Notes: a model not told the origin generated them from the letters alone. 64,000 nt of DNA from Segetibacter aerophilus (GCF_007991655.1 NZ_BJYT01000001.1:186001-250000); one strand, 5' to 3'. Positions 18,900 through 28,614 are shown, counted from the first letter of the stretch. Translations and numbers: made by a program.

Positions 18900-19142
18900 T
18901 TTTACACTATTTTTTGCTCTAATCTTTCAAAGCATATACCAGTCAGTGATGATGAAATCTGTTTTAAGAAAGTAATAAGTTAAAGTAGATCCTCTTACCA
19001 CAATGGGATGATGTGAGTAACATTTCCGGGTCTTGCTTTTTATTCACAAAGCCGCCCGGATGTCTTGATAGCCACCCTTCAAGCCGCCCGAACATTACCA
19101 AAACCTCTAATTTCGTTTATATTTACTAAGTATAGTAAACAC

Positions 19143-21815
19143 ATGGCTAATCGTATAAAGAAGAAGAGTCCGCCACCTCCCAACCCTGCTAAATTGTCGC
19201 CCGACAAGCAGGAAGATGTGACGGTAAAAGAAATTGTGAAAGATGAACGTACGTACAAAATTGCAGGTACTATTAGTCTTCTGGTCGCGCTATTTCTATT
19301 TGTCGCGCTGGCCTCTTATGCCTTTACTTGGCAGGATGATCAATCGCTGATATTTAAATTTAGCGGTGTTAAGATTTTTAGCGCGGAAGATGTTCACGTC
19401 AACAACCTGCTTGGTGTGCTTGGCGCGTATGTAGCCCATTCTTTCATTTATAAAGGATTTGGTGTCGCCTCGTTCCTTTTTTGCAGCTTCTTCTTCGTAC
19501 TAGGGATAAACCTGCTATTTGGCAGGAAAGTATTTTCCCTTAAGAGAAATGCGAGGTATGTCTTCACTGGTCTTCTCGTCATCAGTGTTACCCTTGCCTT
19601 TATTTTTAGAAATAGTCATTTTAGTTATGGTGGCGCATATGGAGAATTACTTACCGGTTGGCTTATTAAGTGGATTGGTGTAGTTGGAACAGGGCTAGTG
19701 CTGCTCGTTGCCGGCTTCAGCTATTTTGTCTGGCGTTTTAATCCAACGTTCACGTGGCCCGAGAAAAAGTTGGCTGCTTTTGCAGGTACTAATGCAAGCA
19801 TGGCTCCTGAACCTCAGCCGCAAACTGAAGAAGCGGATAATAATGAGTCGTATATCCTGAAACAGTATAAGAGCGATGACAATGCCGATGAGGCAAGATT
19901 ATACATTGAGAAAGAAGTAGCGGTTTCAAGCAATAAGCTTAAAAAGGAAGGTAAGGGAGTAGTTGTATTAATGCCGGAAGATGATATTATGTCTGAATAT
20001 CCTTTGCACGACTTGAGGTTAGTAGAGAAGGAAGAGGACGAACCAGCAAACGTTGTAAGCAAAGAGGAACCCGAAGAGGAATACCGCGAAGTAAACGACT
20101 TATTTAAGTTAGAAATAAAGGAAGTTCAGCCGGATGAAGAAGTTGAACCTGTTATAGAAATGCAGGTTGATGAGGCGGTTAAAAAGCACCCTTTTAAAAC
20201 ATTAGAACCGGAGGAATTTGACCTGGAAATGGAAATCAAATCTGTGCCTGTTTTTGAGGATGATGTGGTGGAAGAAGTGCAGCCCTCGAAGCGAGATCTT
20301 AAGCTTTCTCCCTATGACCCGATGCTCGACCTGAGGGACTACAAGTATCCTTCGCTCGAACTGTTAGAGACGCATGGCAGTGAGAAAATTGTACATGATC
20401 CGGTTGAGTTGGAGAACAACAAAAATCAAATTATTGCTACGCTAAAAAACTACGATATCGCTATACAGCGTATTGCTGCAACCGTAGGTCCAACAGTTAC
20501 GTTGTACGAAATTGTTCCCGCCCCCGGTGTTCGTATTAGCCGTATCAAAAATCTGGAGGACGATATTGCCTTGAGCCTTGCAGCTTTAGGTATTCGTATC
20601 ATCGCCCCAATTCCCGGCAAAGGAACCATAGGTATAGAGGTTCCTAACGTAACGAAGCGCGTAGTGAGCATGAAGACTTTGCTGTCATCAGAAAAGTTTC
20701 AGCACAACACGTATTCACTGCCAATTGCCATTGGTAAAAAGATTGACAACGAAAACTTTATTGTTGACCTTGCTACCATGCCTCACTTGCTAATGGCGGG
20801 TGCTACTGGGCAGGGTAAATCTGTCGGACTAAACGCAATACTGGTTTCGCTGTTGTACAAGAAACATCCGTCGCAGTTGAAGTTTGTTTTGGTGGATCCA
20901 AAGAAGGTTGAGTTGAGCATTTACAAATCCATCGAAAAACACTTCCTGGCCAGACTTCCCGGCGAAGAAGACAGCATTATCACTGACACTAAAAAGGTAG
21001 TACATACTTTAAATGCACTTTGCATTGAAATGGATAATCGCTACGACCTGTTGAAGGAAGCCGGTTGCCGTAACATAAAAGAGTACAATGATAAGTTTGT
21101 TGCCCGTCGTTTAAATCCTGAGAAAGGTCACCAGTTCCTGCCGTTCATTGTCTTGGTAGTAGACGAGTTTGCTGATCTTATTATGACTGCAGGTAAAGAA
21201 GTTGAGATGCCGATTGCCCGTCTTGCGCAGCTGGCCCGTGCTGTTGGTATCCACCTGATTATTGCAACACAACGTCCTTCTGTAAATATCATTACAGGTA
21301 CTATAAAGGCAAACTTTCCTGCCCGTATTGCCTTCAAAGTTTCCAGCAAGATTGATAGCCGAACCATTTTGGACGCCGGTGGTGCTGAGCAGTTGATTGG
21401 TAAAGGTGACATGCTTATCAGCTTCAATGGGGAGATAACACGTTTGCAGTGTGCTTTTGTTGACACCCCTGAAGTGGACAGTATCACCGATTATATTGGA
21501 GATCAACGCGGCTATCCGCAAGCGTTTTTATTGCCGGAGTATGTTGACGAAAAAGAGCTTGAGAGCAAAGATTTTGACAGTGGTAGTCGGGACCCATTAT
21601 TTGAAGATGCTGCTCGCCTGGTAGTAAGCAGCCAGATCGGAAGTACATCTCTTATTCAGCGCAGAATGAAACTTGGTTACAACCGTGCAGGCCGCTTAAT
21701 GGACCAGCTTGAGGCTGCCGGAATTGTAGGTCCGAACCAAGGCAGCAAGGCGCGGGAAGTGCAGGTAAAAAATGAGATGGAACTCGAGGAAATCCTGGAA
21801 GGGTTTTTAAACTAG
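19143..21815 (+). CDS. ftsK: DNA translocase FtsK/SpoIIIE
   Basis: I choose the ATG at 19143 (MANRIKKKSPPPP, 890 aa); the upstream in-frame ATG at 19065 would add a poorly family-like 26 residues. Four membrane helices lie within roughly residues 35-190, followed by an acidic, Pro/Glu-rich linker. The C-terminal motor has Walker A GATGQGKS and Walker B VLVVDEFADL. A gamma (winged-helix) domain ends the protein (IQRRMKLGYNRAGRLMDQLEAAGIVG). It pumps DNA at the septum and activates chromosome-dimer resolution, working with the topoisomerase IV encoded upstream. LolA follows after 270 bases. A terminator lies just past the stop. Confidence 0.95.
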   Translation: MANRIKKKSPPPPNPAKLSPDKQEDVTVKEIVKDERTYKIAGTISLLVALFLFVALASYAFTWQDDQSLIFKFSGVKIFSAEDVHVNNLLGVLGAYVAHSFIYKGFGVASFLFCSFFFVLGINLLFGRKVFSLKRNARYVFTGLLVISVTLAFIFRNSHFSYGGAYGELLTGWLIKWIGVVGTGLVLLVAGFSYFVWRFNPTFTWPEKKLAAFAGTNASMAPEPQPQTEEADNNESYILKQYKSDDNADEARLYIEKEVAVSSNKLKKEGKGVVVLMPEDDIMSEYPLHDLRLVEKEEDEPANVVSKEEPEEEYREVNDLFKLEIKEVQPDEEVEPVIEMQVDEAVKKHPFKTLEPEEFDLEMEIKSVPVFEDDVVEEVQPSKRDLKLSPYDPMLDLRDYKYPSLELLETHGSEKIVHDPVELENNKNQIIATLKNYDIAIQRIAATVGPTVTLYEIVPAPGVRISRIKNLEDDIALSLAALGIRIIAPIPGKGTIGIEVPNVTKRVVSMKTLLSSEKFQHNTYSLPIAIGKKIDNENFIVDLATMPHLLMAGATGQGKSVGLNAILVSLLYKKHPSQLKFVLVDPKKVELSIYKSIEKHFLARLPGEEDSIITDTKKVVHTLNALCIEMDNRYDLLKEAGCRNIKEYNDKFVARRLNPEKGHQFLPFIVLVVDEFADLIMTAGKEVEMPIARLAQLARAVGIHLIIATQRPSVNIITGTIKANFPARIAFKVSSKIDSRTILDAGGAEQLIGKGDMLISFNGEITRLQCAFVDTPEVDSITDYIGDQRGYPQAFLLPEYVDEKELESKDFDSGSRDPLFEDAARLVVSSQIGSTSLIQRRMKLGYNRAGRLMDQLEAAGIVGPNQGSKAREVQVKNEMELEEILEGFLN

Positions 21816-21851
21816 CCTCCTTTTTAGCAACATTTTTATAAGATTAGAATT

Positions 21852-21877
21852 AAGTCGGTATTTTTTAATACCGGCTT
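21852..21877 (+). terminator. Intrinsic terminator after ftsK
   Basis: AAGTCGGTAT (21852-21861) pairs with ATACCGGCTT (21868-21877) with one G-U pair, followed by TTGTTTTT. Confidence 0.8.
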
Positions 21878-21916
21878 TTGTTTTTCATAGCTTCATCCTT
21901 GCGACGCAATCTGTTC

Positions 21917-21956
21917 ACCAGCAAATCGTATTGCATCTTATGGGTGCATTTGCTGG
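21917..21956. repeat. Inverted repeat in the ftsK-lolA spacer
   Basis: ACCAGCAAAT (21917-21926) and ATTTGCTGGT (21947-21956) are perfect complements around a short loop. A TTGCGACGC stretch just upstream (21899) recalls the subtype C core, but the rest of the unit is not clear. Confidence 0.45.
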
Positions 21957-22085
21957 TATTTCAACTTCCACTCGCACACCTTATTCCAGCTCCGTAACTC
22001 TTCATCTTTTAACAAAAGAGGTTTAAACAATTAAATGCCCTCTTTGTCTCAAAACAATAATATTGCATTTTTAAAATAGAGATTC

Positions 22086-22715
22086 ATGAAGAAGATATAC
22101 TACCTCATTATAGCCCTAACTTTTATTGCCGGTTCTGCTAGCGCCCAGAGTGATCCAAACGCTAAAAAGGTTTTAGATGCAGTAAGCGCTAAATTGAAAA
22201 CTTTTAAAGGCGTCACAGCGAACTTTACCGTGGTTTCAAGGGGAGCTTCAGGAAAGGTGAATCATAGCGCTGCCGGTAAAATTTATATCAAGGGAAACAA
22301 GTACTACATCAAACAAGGAGCGACCGAAATTTTTAGCGACGGAAACAAGACCTGGAATTATAATGGCAACAATGAAGTAACAGTGACTCCCGTTGACGAA
22401 GCCGACAATGCGCTTACTCCCCAAACGCTGCTTACTAATTTTTACGACAATGATTTTACTTACAAACTTGTTTCTTCCGCAGGCACTTATAACCAGATCC
22501 AATTAATACCGATTGATAAGCGTAAAAACTACAAGCAACTGAATGTTTCTGTAGATAAGTCGAAGACGATGATCACAAAGGCGCGGGTACAGGATAGAAA
22601 CAATAATACCATCGATTTTAATTTGAGCAACATTAATACTGCAGCAAATATCCCTGACAATACTTTCGTTTTCAACAAAAACAAATACAAGAAAAATATT
22701 GAAGTAATTGAATAA
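22086..22715 (+). CDS. lolA: LolA-like outer-membrane lipoprotein carrier
   Basis: This 209-aa periplasmic protein has a signal peptide (cut near SASAQ). The body has the LolA arrangement: KKVLDAVSAKLKTFKGVTANFTV, the GKIYIKGNKYY strand and DGNKTWNYN, ending in a C-terminal strand region with NIPDNTFVF. LolA shuttles lipoproteins from the inner to the outer membrane. The pairing ftsK-lolA is common in bacteria of several phyla. A terminator follows the stop at 22738-22762, so it is probably transcribed singly or with ftsK read-through. Confidence 0.88.
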   Translation: MKKIYYLIIALTFIAGSASAQSDPNAKKVLDAVSAKLKTFKGVTANFTVVSRGASGKVNHSAAGKIYIKGNKYYIKQGATEIFSDGNKTWNYNGNNEVTVTPVDEADNALTPQTLLTNFYDNDFTYKLVSSAGTYNQIQLIPIDKRKNYKQLNVSVDKSKTMITKARVQDRNNNTIDFNLSNINTAANIPDNTFVFNKNKYKKNIEVIE

Positions 22716-22737
22716 ACTTCTTCAAAAATTACAAACT

Positions 22738-22762
22738 AAACCGTCTCTGTAAAGGACGGTTT
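22738..22762 (+). terminator. Intrinsic terminator after lolA
   Basis: AAACCGTC (22738-22745) and GACGGTTT (22755-22762) form a perfect 8-bp stem with a 9-nt loop, followed by TTTT. Confidence 0.85.
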
Positions 22763-22808
22763 TTTTAATACATCAAACTTGTATCTTGCAGTATCTCAAG
22801 TAAGTAAC

Positions 22809-24113
22809 ATGAAGCATCTGCCTTTAAGTCCCCAAATTTTTATAAAGAATAGAGAAAGGTTTGTAAAAGAATTGAAACCCGGAAGCATCGCTATTTTTAA
22901 TAGTAACGACGAGGTTCCTTCGAATGGCGATGCGATTTATACCTTCGTTCAAAACAGCGATTTATACTGGCTGACTGGAATAGAGCAGGAAGACACCATG
23001 CTGATACTTTTTCCCAACAACCCCGACGAAAAATACAGGGAAGTACTTGTCTTGTTACGTCCAAATGAAACGAAAGAAAAGTGGGACGGAAAAAGATTGA
23101 GGGCAAATGAAGCAACAGAGATTTCCGGAATAAAAACAATCGTATGGTTAGATGCTATAGATGCATTGTTACAAACATGGGTACACCTGGCAGATAACGT
23201 CTATTTAAATACAAACGAAAACGATCGCAAGGGCAATTTGCTGGAAACAAGAGACTACCGTTTTGCGAAGGAATTCATGCAGCGATACCCATTACACAAA
23301 TATGAACGTTCAGCAAAAATTTTAAAAGGCATTCGCGCGGTCAAAACAGCTGAAGAGATTGAGGTAATGAAGGAAGCAATCGCTGTAACCGAAAGCGCCT
23401 TTAGAAGGTTGCTCGACTTTATTCATCCTGGAGTAATGGAGTGTGAAATTGAGGCCGCAATCGTGCACGAGTTTCTAAGAAAAAGGTGCAGGGGAGTAGC
23501 TTATAACAGCATTATTGCGAGCGGCGACCGGGCGAGAACGCTACACTATGTTTTCAATAACCAGGAGTGCAAAGATGGCGAATTAGTGCTGATGGACTTC
23601 GGCGCAAACTATGGTGGATACAACGCCGACCTTACCCGTACGGTACCCGTTAACGGTAAGTTTACTCCACGCCAAAGGGAAGTGTATAATGCTTGTTTAC
23701 ATCTGCACAATTTTGCAAAAGGTCTTTTAAAACCTGGCATATCTATAGTTGATTATACAGACAAAGTCGGTGATGAAGCTACAAAGCAATTCATCAAGAT
23801 TGGTTTGTTGAATGACGAGGATGTAAAAAATGAAGACAGGGAAAACCGGGCTTATCGCAAATATTTGTATCATGGCATTTCTCATCACCTTGGGGTAGAT
23901 GTACATGACCTGGGGACAAGAGTAGAACCAATACAAGCAGGTATGGTATTTACCGTAGAACCTGGCATTTATATAGAAGAAGAAGAGATGGGAATACGAA
24001 TTGAAAACAATCTTTGGATAACGGAGAATGGAAATGTCGATTTGATGGAAAACATTCCAATTACAGTCGAAGAAATAGAATACCTGATGCAGGCAAAGCC
24101 TACAGCTAAGTAA
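22809..24113 (+). CDS. Xaa-Pro aminopeptidase (aminopeptidase P, M24B)
   Basis: I start it at the ATG at 22809 (MKHLPLSPQIF, 434 aa). The longer frame from 22779 opens with TTG inside a TATCTTGC element that looks like a -7 box. The N-terminal creatinase-like domain (residues 1-150) carries the AMP_N blocks. The C-terminal pita-bread domain keeps the dimetal ligands: two Asp in LMDFGANYGGYNADLTR, His in YHGISHHLGVDVHD, Glu in VFTVEPGIYIE and Glu in MGIRIENN. The enzyme removes N-terminal residues before proline, in the cytosol, with Mn2+. It is separated from lolA by a terminator. Confidence 0.95.
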   Translation: MKHLPLSPQIFIKNRERFVKELKPGSIAIFNSNDEVPSNGDAIYTFVQNSDLYWLTGIEQEDTMLILFPNNPDEKYREVLVLLRPNETKEKWDGKRLRANEATEISGIKTIVWLDAIDALLQTWVHLADNVYLNTNENDRKGNLLETRDYRFAKEFMQRYPLHKYERSAKILKGIRAVKTAEEIEVMKEAIAVTESAFRRLLDFIHPGVMECEIEAAIVHEFLRKRCRGVAYNSIIASGDRARTLHYVFNNQECKDGELVLMDFGANYGGYNADLTRTVPVNGKFTPRQREVYNACLHLHNFAKGLLKPGISIVDYTDKVGDEATKQFIKIGLLNDEDVKNEDRENRAYRKYLYHGISHHLGVDVHDLGTRVEPIQAGMVFTVEPGIYIEEEEMGIRIENNLWITENGNVDLMENIPITVEEIEYLMQAKPTAK

Positions 24114-24188
24114 GAACCTTTTTGCCGCTATAATCGAAATATCACTAAAATAAAATCTACCCTTTCCCTGGAGTAACGTTTACACTTA

Positions 24189-24998
24189 ATGAAACAATTA
24201 CCCAACATATTTACCCTTCTCAATCTGTTTTTTGGTTGTATCGCAATCGTTTTTATTCTTCAGAATGGAATGGTTCCTGTTACCGATCAAAACGGCGAGC
24301 TAGTGCTGATGCTTCCCGAGAAAATCTATTGGGCATCTGCCTTTATAGGGATCGCCGCGGTTATAGATTTTCTTGACGGACTGGTAGCCCGAATGCTTAA
24401 CCTTAGTTCTGAAATGGGGAAACAGCTGGATAGCTTGGCAGACGTCGTCAGCTTTGGTGTCGCTCCGGGAATTATCATTTACCAGTTTCTCCGCCTTGCG
24501 TATGCACAACAAGAAGATGGGATGGAAATATCCTCTCTATGGTTATTGCCCGCTTTTATTGTTCCTTGTGCGGGAGCGTTTAGACTGGGAAGATTCAATC
24601 TTGACAAAGAACAGTCTTTTGGATTTAAGGGAGTTCCCATTCCTGCCGCCGGGTTATTAATTGCATCGTTCCCTTTAATTTATTGGTATTCTAACAGTAC
24701 GATCGCAATTCGTCTCATGTTAAGTCCTTGGTTTTGGTATGCCCTTATAATTGTCATAGCTTATTTAATGATTTGTACGCTTCCAATGATGGCGCTAAAG
24801 TTCAAAGGGTTAAGTTTTAAAAACGATCTTCCTAAATTTATTTTGGTAGGCATAGCTGTTGTCGCCGGAGTCATTTTTCACTGGTTAGCTGTGCCCGTTG
24901 TTTTCGTGGCTTATGTCGCGCTATCGCTCGCAATGCCCGGCTATGCACGTGGAAGTAAAGCAACAAATGAAGACTTTGCTGCAAATTCCGTTCAGTAA
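24189..24998 (+). CDS. pssA: CDP-diacylglycerol--serine O-phosphatidyltransferase
   Basis: This 269-aa membrane protein has about six to eight helices. The CDP-alcohol phosphotransferase signature DG-x2-AR-x8-G-x3-D-x3-D is intact (D63, G64, A67, R68, G77, D81, D85). The N-terminus (KQLPNIFTLLNLFFGC) and the position of the motif match the PssA branch rather than PgsA. It makes phosphatidylserine, the precursor of phosphatidylethanolamine. Its start lies 75 bases after the aminopeptidase gene. A -7 box just downstream indicates that purS has its own promoter. Confidence 0.93.
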   Translation: MKQLPNIFTLLNLFFGCIAIVFILQNGMVPVTDQNGELVLMLPEKIYWASAFIGIAAVIDFLDGLVARMLNLSSEMGKQLDSLADVVSFGVAPGIIIYQFLRLAYAQQEDGMEISSLWLLPAFIVPCAGAFRLGRFNLDKEQSFGFKGVPIPAAGLLIASFPLIYWYSNSTIAIRLMLSPWFWYALIIVIAYLMICTLPMMALKFKGLSFKNDLPKFILVGIAVVAGVIFHWLAVPVVFVAYVALSLAMPGYARGSKATNEDFAANSVQ

Positions 24999-25038
24999 CT
25001 TATACATTACACATTCGCCTCTATTTCCTCATTCACCT

Positions 25039-25046
25039 TACATTTG
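25039..25046 (+). promoter_or_regulatory. -7 box for purS
   Basis: TACATTTG matches TAnnTTTG. Its position places the start of transcription near 25050, which rules out an upstream in-frame ATG at 25044 and supports the ATG at 25065. Confidence 0.5.
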
Positions 25047-25064
25047 CAGCTTCAAATAATTTCC

Positions 25065-25313
25065 ATGACATATAACGTTCAGATAAAAGTAATGCCGCTT
25101 AAAGATTTACTTGATCCCCAGGGAAAAGCGGTATTAGGAGGTTTGCTTAACCTTGGCTTGAAGGGAGTGGAAGAGGTAAGAATCGGCAAACACATTACTT
25201 TGCAAATTGATGCTGACAGCGAAGATGCTGCAAAACAAGTAGCCGAAGAAGCCAGTAAAAAACTGCTTGCAAACCCGGTGATGGAGTTTTACGAAATCGA
25301 AATGATTAATTAA
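25065..25313 (+). CDS. purS: Phosphoribosylformylglycinamidine synthase subunit PurS
   Basis: This 82-aa protein from the ATG at 25065 has the PurS layout: MTYNVQIKVMPLKDLLDPQGKAV, GLKGVEEVRIGKHI and a VMEFYEIEM C-terminus. It is a small structural subunit of the three-part PurSQL enzyme of purine synthesis. The purQ and purL genes are not in the window, so the subunits are scattered. An in-frame ATG at 25044 would lie inside the -7 box and is rejected. Confidence 0.93.
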   Translation: MTYNVQIKVMPLKDLLDPQGKAVLGGLLNLGLKGVEEVRIGKHITLQIDADSEDAAKQVAEEASKKLLANPVMEFYEIEMIN

Positions 25314-25388
25314 GCAATTGCTGGATTCGAGAAAATATCAGTCGAAGCATTTTTTTTGATACCAACTGACCAACTTTACTTAACATCT

Positions 25389-25426
25389 TTGTGTCACTCG
25401 CTTGTACTGGTTTACCTATTTTCGGC
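25389..25426 (-). repeat. Dispersed dyad repeat, copy 5 (subtype B)
   Basis: On the plus strand it reads TTGTGTCACTCGCTTGTAC (25389-25407) with a TCGGC end at 25422-25426, giving 38 bp. It sits in the purS-rsmI spacer. Confidence 0.8.
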
Positions 25427-25485
25427 TTTAGTTTAATTGCTAAGTTGATGCTCTGTCCTTAACCTTATTTCAGCACCAGACTCTA

Positions 25486-26151
25486 ATGCTTTATATAGTT
25501 CCAACACCCCTTGGCAATTTAAAAGATATCACGCTTCGTTCTTTAGAAGTACTTAAGAGTGTTGATGTCATTCTTGCAGAGGATACGCGAACATCTTCTA
25601 AGTTGTTGCAGCATTACAACATCTCAAAACCTATATCGCCCTACCATCAACACAACGAACATAAGATTGCTTCACACATAGCCGATCAGCTACTTGCAGG
25701 AAAAACCTTTGCATTAATAACAGACGCCGGTACTCCCGGAATTTCTGACCCAGCATTTTTATTGGTAAGAGAATGTGCAAAGCATAATATCAAAGTAGAA
25801 ACACTACCAGGTGCCACCGCATTTGTTCCAGCCCTGGTTAATAGCGGCTTGCCTATTACGCGATTTACCTTTGAAGGTTTTTTGCCCTTAAAAAAGGGAA
25901 GGCAAACATTGCTAAAAAGGCTCGCAGACGAAGATCGAACGATGGTTTTTTATGAAAGCCCAATGCGGCTCGTGAAGACGCTGACAGAGTTTATAGAATA
26001 TTTCGGAGCAGAAAGGCAGTGTTGTGTTAGCAGGGAGTTAACAAAAATGTTTGAAGAAAATAAACGGGGAAGTTTGCACGAAGTTTGTCAGCACTTCAGC
26101 GAAAAAAATGTGAAGGGTGAAATAGTTATAGTGGTGCAGGGCGCACCTTAA
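25486..26151 (+). CDS. rsmI: 16S rRNA (cytidine-1402-2'-O)-methyltransferase
   Basis: This 221-aa protein has the RsmI signature: VPTPLGNLKDITLRSLE at the start, EDTRTSSKLL, ALITDAGTPGISDPAFLLV, and ETLPGATAFVPALVNSGL. These are the SAM-binding tetrapyrrole-methylase fold residues. It lacks the extra C-terminal region of the E. coli enzyme, as is usual for Bacteroidota. It methylates the ribosomal decoding centre. A PepSY-like gene follows by 25 bases on the same strand. There is a repeat copy upstream. Confidence 0.94.
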   Translation: MLYIVPTPLGNLKDITLRSLEVLKSVDVILAEDTRTSSKLLQHYNISKPISPYHQHNEHKIASHIADQLLAGKTFALITDAGTPGISDPAFLLVRECAKHNIKVETLPGATAFVPALVNSGLPITRFTFEGFLPLKKGRQTLLKRLADEDRTMVFYESPMRLVKTLTEFIEYFGAERQCCVSRELTKMFEENKRGSLHEVCQHFSEKNVKGEIVIVVQGAP

Positions 26152-26176
26152 TTTATAAACAAAACAAACTTTACTT

Positions 26177-26623
26177 ATGTTACAAAAATGGGCTTTCACT
26201 TTTGTTTTATTTCTAAGTGTATTATCTGCAAGTGCACAATTTAGAAAGATTCCCGCAGTGGTCACTGACGCTTTCAAAGCAAAGTATGCAACCGCGACGG
26301 GCGTTGAATGGAAGGATAGGCTTACCGCTTTTGAGGCTAATTTCAAAGTAGGTGAAAAAGATATGAAAGCCTCTTTTACATCTAAAGGTGAATGGTTAAA
26401 AACTGAGTCGAACTTTACGTACAACAGTTTGCCACTGGAAGTAAAAGATGGTTTTAAGAAAAGTAAGTATGCAGATTTAACTGTAACAGGTGTAATGCAA
26501 GTTGAAGAAAAGGAAAAAGGTGTCCTCTATAAAATTGCAGTAAAAAAGAATGAGTACAGCAAAAGGAACCTCGTGTTTTCTAAAACAGGACAACTGATCA
26601 GCGATAACGGAACTATAATATAA
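26177..26623 (+). CDS. PepSY-like exported protein (DUF2874 type)
   Basis: This 148-aa protein has a signal peptide (cut near SASAQ). Two similar PepSY-like units follow: FRKIPAVVTDAFKAKYATATGVEWKDR (about 21-47) and PLEVKDGFKKSKYADLTVTGVMQVEEK (about 83-110), each with the characteristic A/G-F-K-x-K-Y-x-x-A motif. These small proteins are widespread in Bacteroidota envelopes, with no agreed role. It lies between rsmI and an M1 peptidase (34 bases), so a link to peptide handling is possible but unproven. Confidence 0.8.
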   Translation: MLQKWAFTFVLFLSVLSASAQFRKIPAVVTDAFKAKYATATGVEWKDRLTAFEANFKVGEKDMKASFTSKGEWLKTESNFTYNSLPLEVKDGFKKSKYADLTVTGVMQVEEKEKGVLYKIAVKKNEYSKRNLVFSKTGQLISDNGTII

Positions 26624-26657
26624 TTTAAAGCAAACGATAGGTTTAAGCAAGGGATAC

Positions 26658-28517
26658 ATGAAAAGATTATTAGCAATAGTTTTATTGGTTTCTATTTACA
26701 ATATAGGTTTCGGCCAACCCGACAGATGGCAACAAAGGATCAGCTACAACATTGATGTGAAAATGGATGTCGCTTCAAATAAGTTTGATGGAGTAGAAAG
26801 GATCGAATACACTAATAATTCACCTGATACTCTGAACAAAGTCTACTTCCATACTTATTGGAACGCATTTCAACCCAATAGCAGCATGGATGCGAGAAGC
26901 AGGGAATTGGGCAAAGTTGTTATTGGAGTGGATAGAAATGGCAAAGACGTGCGCGATTGGGACCCGAGAGTTAAAGACAGAATATTAAATGCAAAGCCAG
27001 ACGAGATTGGTTACCAGAAAGTATTGTCTGTGAAAACTAATGGCAGACCACAAAAATTAAAAGAACACGAAACAATTCTGGAGGTCATTTTAGACAAACC
27101 AATTCTACCTAAGACAAAGGTGTCTTTTGACGTAAGCTTCCAGGCCCAGGTTCCCATACAAATTCGCCGCAGTGGAAGAGATAATGCACAGGGTGTTAAG
27201 TATAGCATGGCTCAGTGGTACCCGAAAATGGTCGAGTACGACTACCAGGGTTGGAATGCGAATCAATATATTGCCCGCGAGTTTTACGGCGTTTGGGGTG
27301 ATTACAATGTAAAAATTAGTATCGACAAAAGTTACTTGGTTGCGGCTTCCGGGACGTTGCAAAATGCAAATCAAATAGGGTTTGGTTACGAAGATGAAGG
27401 AGCCAAAGTTGTAAAACCTGCAGGCAATAACCTGACATGGAATTTTGTAGCTCAAAATGTGCACGATTTTGTATGGGCAGCTGACCCGAATTATGCAATG
27501 ATAAAACGACAGGTCAAGAACGGTCCACTCCTGTTTATCATTTATAAAAACGTAGACAGCTTTAGAGCGCCTTTTCAGAAATTAGCTGATACTGTTGAAC
27601 TCGCTTATCCTGTGATGGCCAAAACTTTTGGGGCTTATCCGTACAAAAATTATTCTTTTATACAGGGCGGCGATGGAGGGATGGAATATCCCATGGCTAC
27701 CCTCATTAAGAATGCTGGTATTGGAACTGCAGTCCATGAGTGGATGCATAGCTGGTACCAGGGCATGATGGGTACTAATGAGAGTTTACATCCCTGGATG
27801 GACGAGGGCTTTACTACTTACGCAGAAGAAAGGGTAATGGCTCAGCTAAGACAAAAGAAAGCATTTGAGCAAGATGCAAGTTATGACAGCTATTACAAGC
27901 TGGTTAAAAGCGGCTTTGCAGAACCAATGACTACTCATTCTGATCATTACAGCACTAATTATGCGTATGGTCAAAACGCTTACTCAAAGGGCGCAGTGTT
28001 TATGGCCCAGCTTGGGTACATAACCGGAGATAAAGTGCGAGACCAAATACTACATGATTATTACAGGCAATGGCGATTTAAGCATCCAAACCCAAATGAT
28101 TTTATACGAGTTGCTGAAAAGGCTAGTGGCATGCAATTGCAATGGTACAGGGAATATTGGGTAAATACTACAAAGACAATTGACTACGCTATTGATAGTT
28201 TATGGGAAGATGGTGCGAAAACAAAAATTCGTATCAGAAGGATAGGAGAGATGCCAATGCCAATTGATGTGCAACTGACGTTTAAAGACGGGAGTAAAGA
28301 ATTGCACTACATTCCATTAGACCTGATGCTAGGAGAGAAGCCGGTTGAAGACGCTTCTATTTCCCGAACAGTTCACCAGGAGTGGAGATGGACTCATCCA
28401 AACTACGTATTCGAAACAACTCGCAAACTCCTAGATGTAACGCAGGTGGAAATAGACCCTTCAGAACGCCTAGCGGATATAAATAAGCGGAACAATATTT
28501 TGAAAATAGCCTGGTAA
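26658..28517 (+). CDS. M1-family zinc metallopeptidase (secreted)
   Basis: This 619-aa protein has a signal peptide (cut near GFGQ). The zinc motif is H360-E361-W-M-H364 with the second glutamate E383 exactly 19 residues on, in the order HExxH-x18-E. The exopeptidase motif is GGMEYP instead of GAMEN. The N-terminal ~230 residues form the beta-domain typical of M1 enzymes. It is an aminopeptidase-like enzyme acting in the periplasm or outside. It is smaller than the ~850-aa enzymes because the C-terminal helical domain is reduced. It may share a transcript with the preceding PepSY-like gene. Confidence 0.93.
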   Translation: MKRLLAIVLLVSIYNIGFGQPDRWQQRISYNIDVKMDVASNKFDGVERIEYTNNSPDTLNKVYFHTYWNAFQPNSSMDARSRELGKVVIGVDRNGKDVRDWDPRVKDRILNAKPDEIGYQKVLSVKTNGRPQKLKEHETILEVILDKPILPKTKVSFDVSFQAQVPIQIRRSGRDNAQGVKYSMAQWYPKMVEYDYQGWNANQYIAREFYGVWGDYNVKISIDKSYLVAASGTLQNANQIGFGYEDEGAKVVKPAGNNLTWNFVAQNVHDFVWAADPNYAMIKRQVKNGPLLFIIYKNVDSFRAPFQKLADTVELAYPVMAKTFGAYPYKNYSFIQGGDGGMEYPMATLIKNAGIGTAVHEWMHSWYQGMMGTNESLHPWMDEGFTTYAEERVMAQLRQKKAFEQDASYDSYYKLVKSGFAEPMTTHSDHYSTNYAYGQNAYSKGAVFMAQLGYITGDKVRDQILHDYYRQWRFKHPNPNDFIRVAEKASGMQLQWYREYWVNTTKTIDYAIDSLWEDGAKTKIRIRRIGEMPMPIDVQLTFKDGSKELHYIPLDLMLGEKPVEDASISRTVHQEWRWTHPNYVFETTRKLLDVTQVEIDPSERLADINKRNNILKIAW

Positions 28518-28593
28518 ATTCGTCTACTGCGGTTTCTTATTTTGGGCGAGAGTCTCAACAAATGATGCTTTCAGGCTGTTACATTGTCAACAG

Positions 28594-28601
28594 TAACTTT
28601 G
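28594..28601 (+). promoter_or_regulatory. -7 box for the DUF6728 gene
   Basis: TAACTTTG matches TAnnTTTG and lies 13 bases before the ATG at 28615. This spacing supports that start and a very short leader. Confidence 0.5.
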
Positions 28602-28614
28602 TAAAAAACAGGAA

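Noticed and set aside
19065-19142. Upstream ATG for ftsK
   Set aside because: The extra 26 residues do not resemble FtsK, and the ATG at 19143 gives a typical N-terminus.
22779-22808. Alternative TTG start for the aminopeptidase gene
   Set aside because: It overlaps a -7-like TATCTTGC element, and the ATG at 22809 fits the family.
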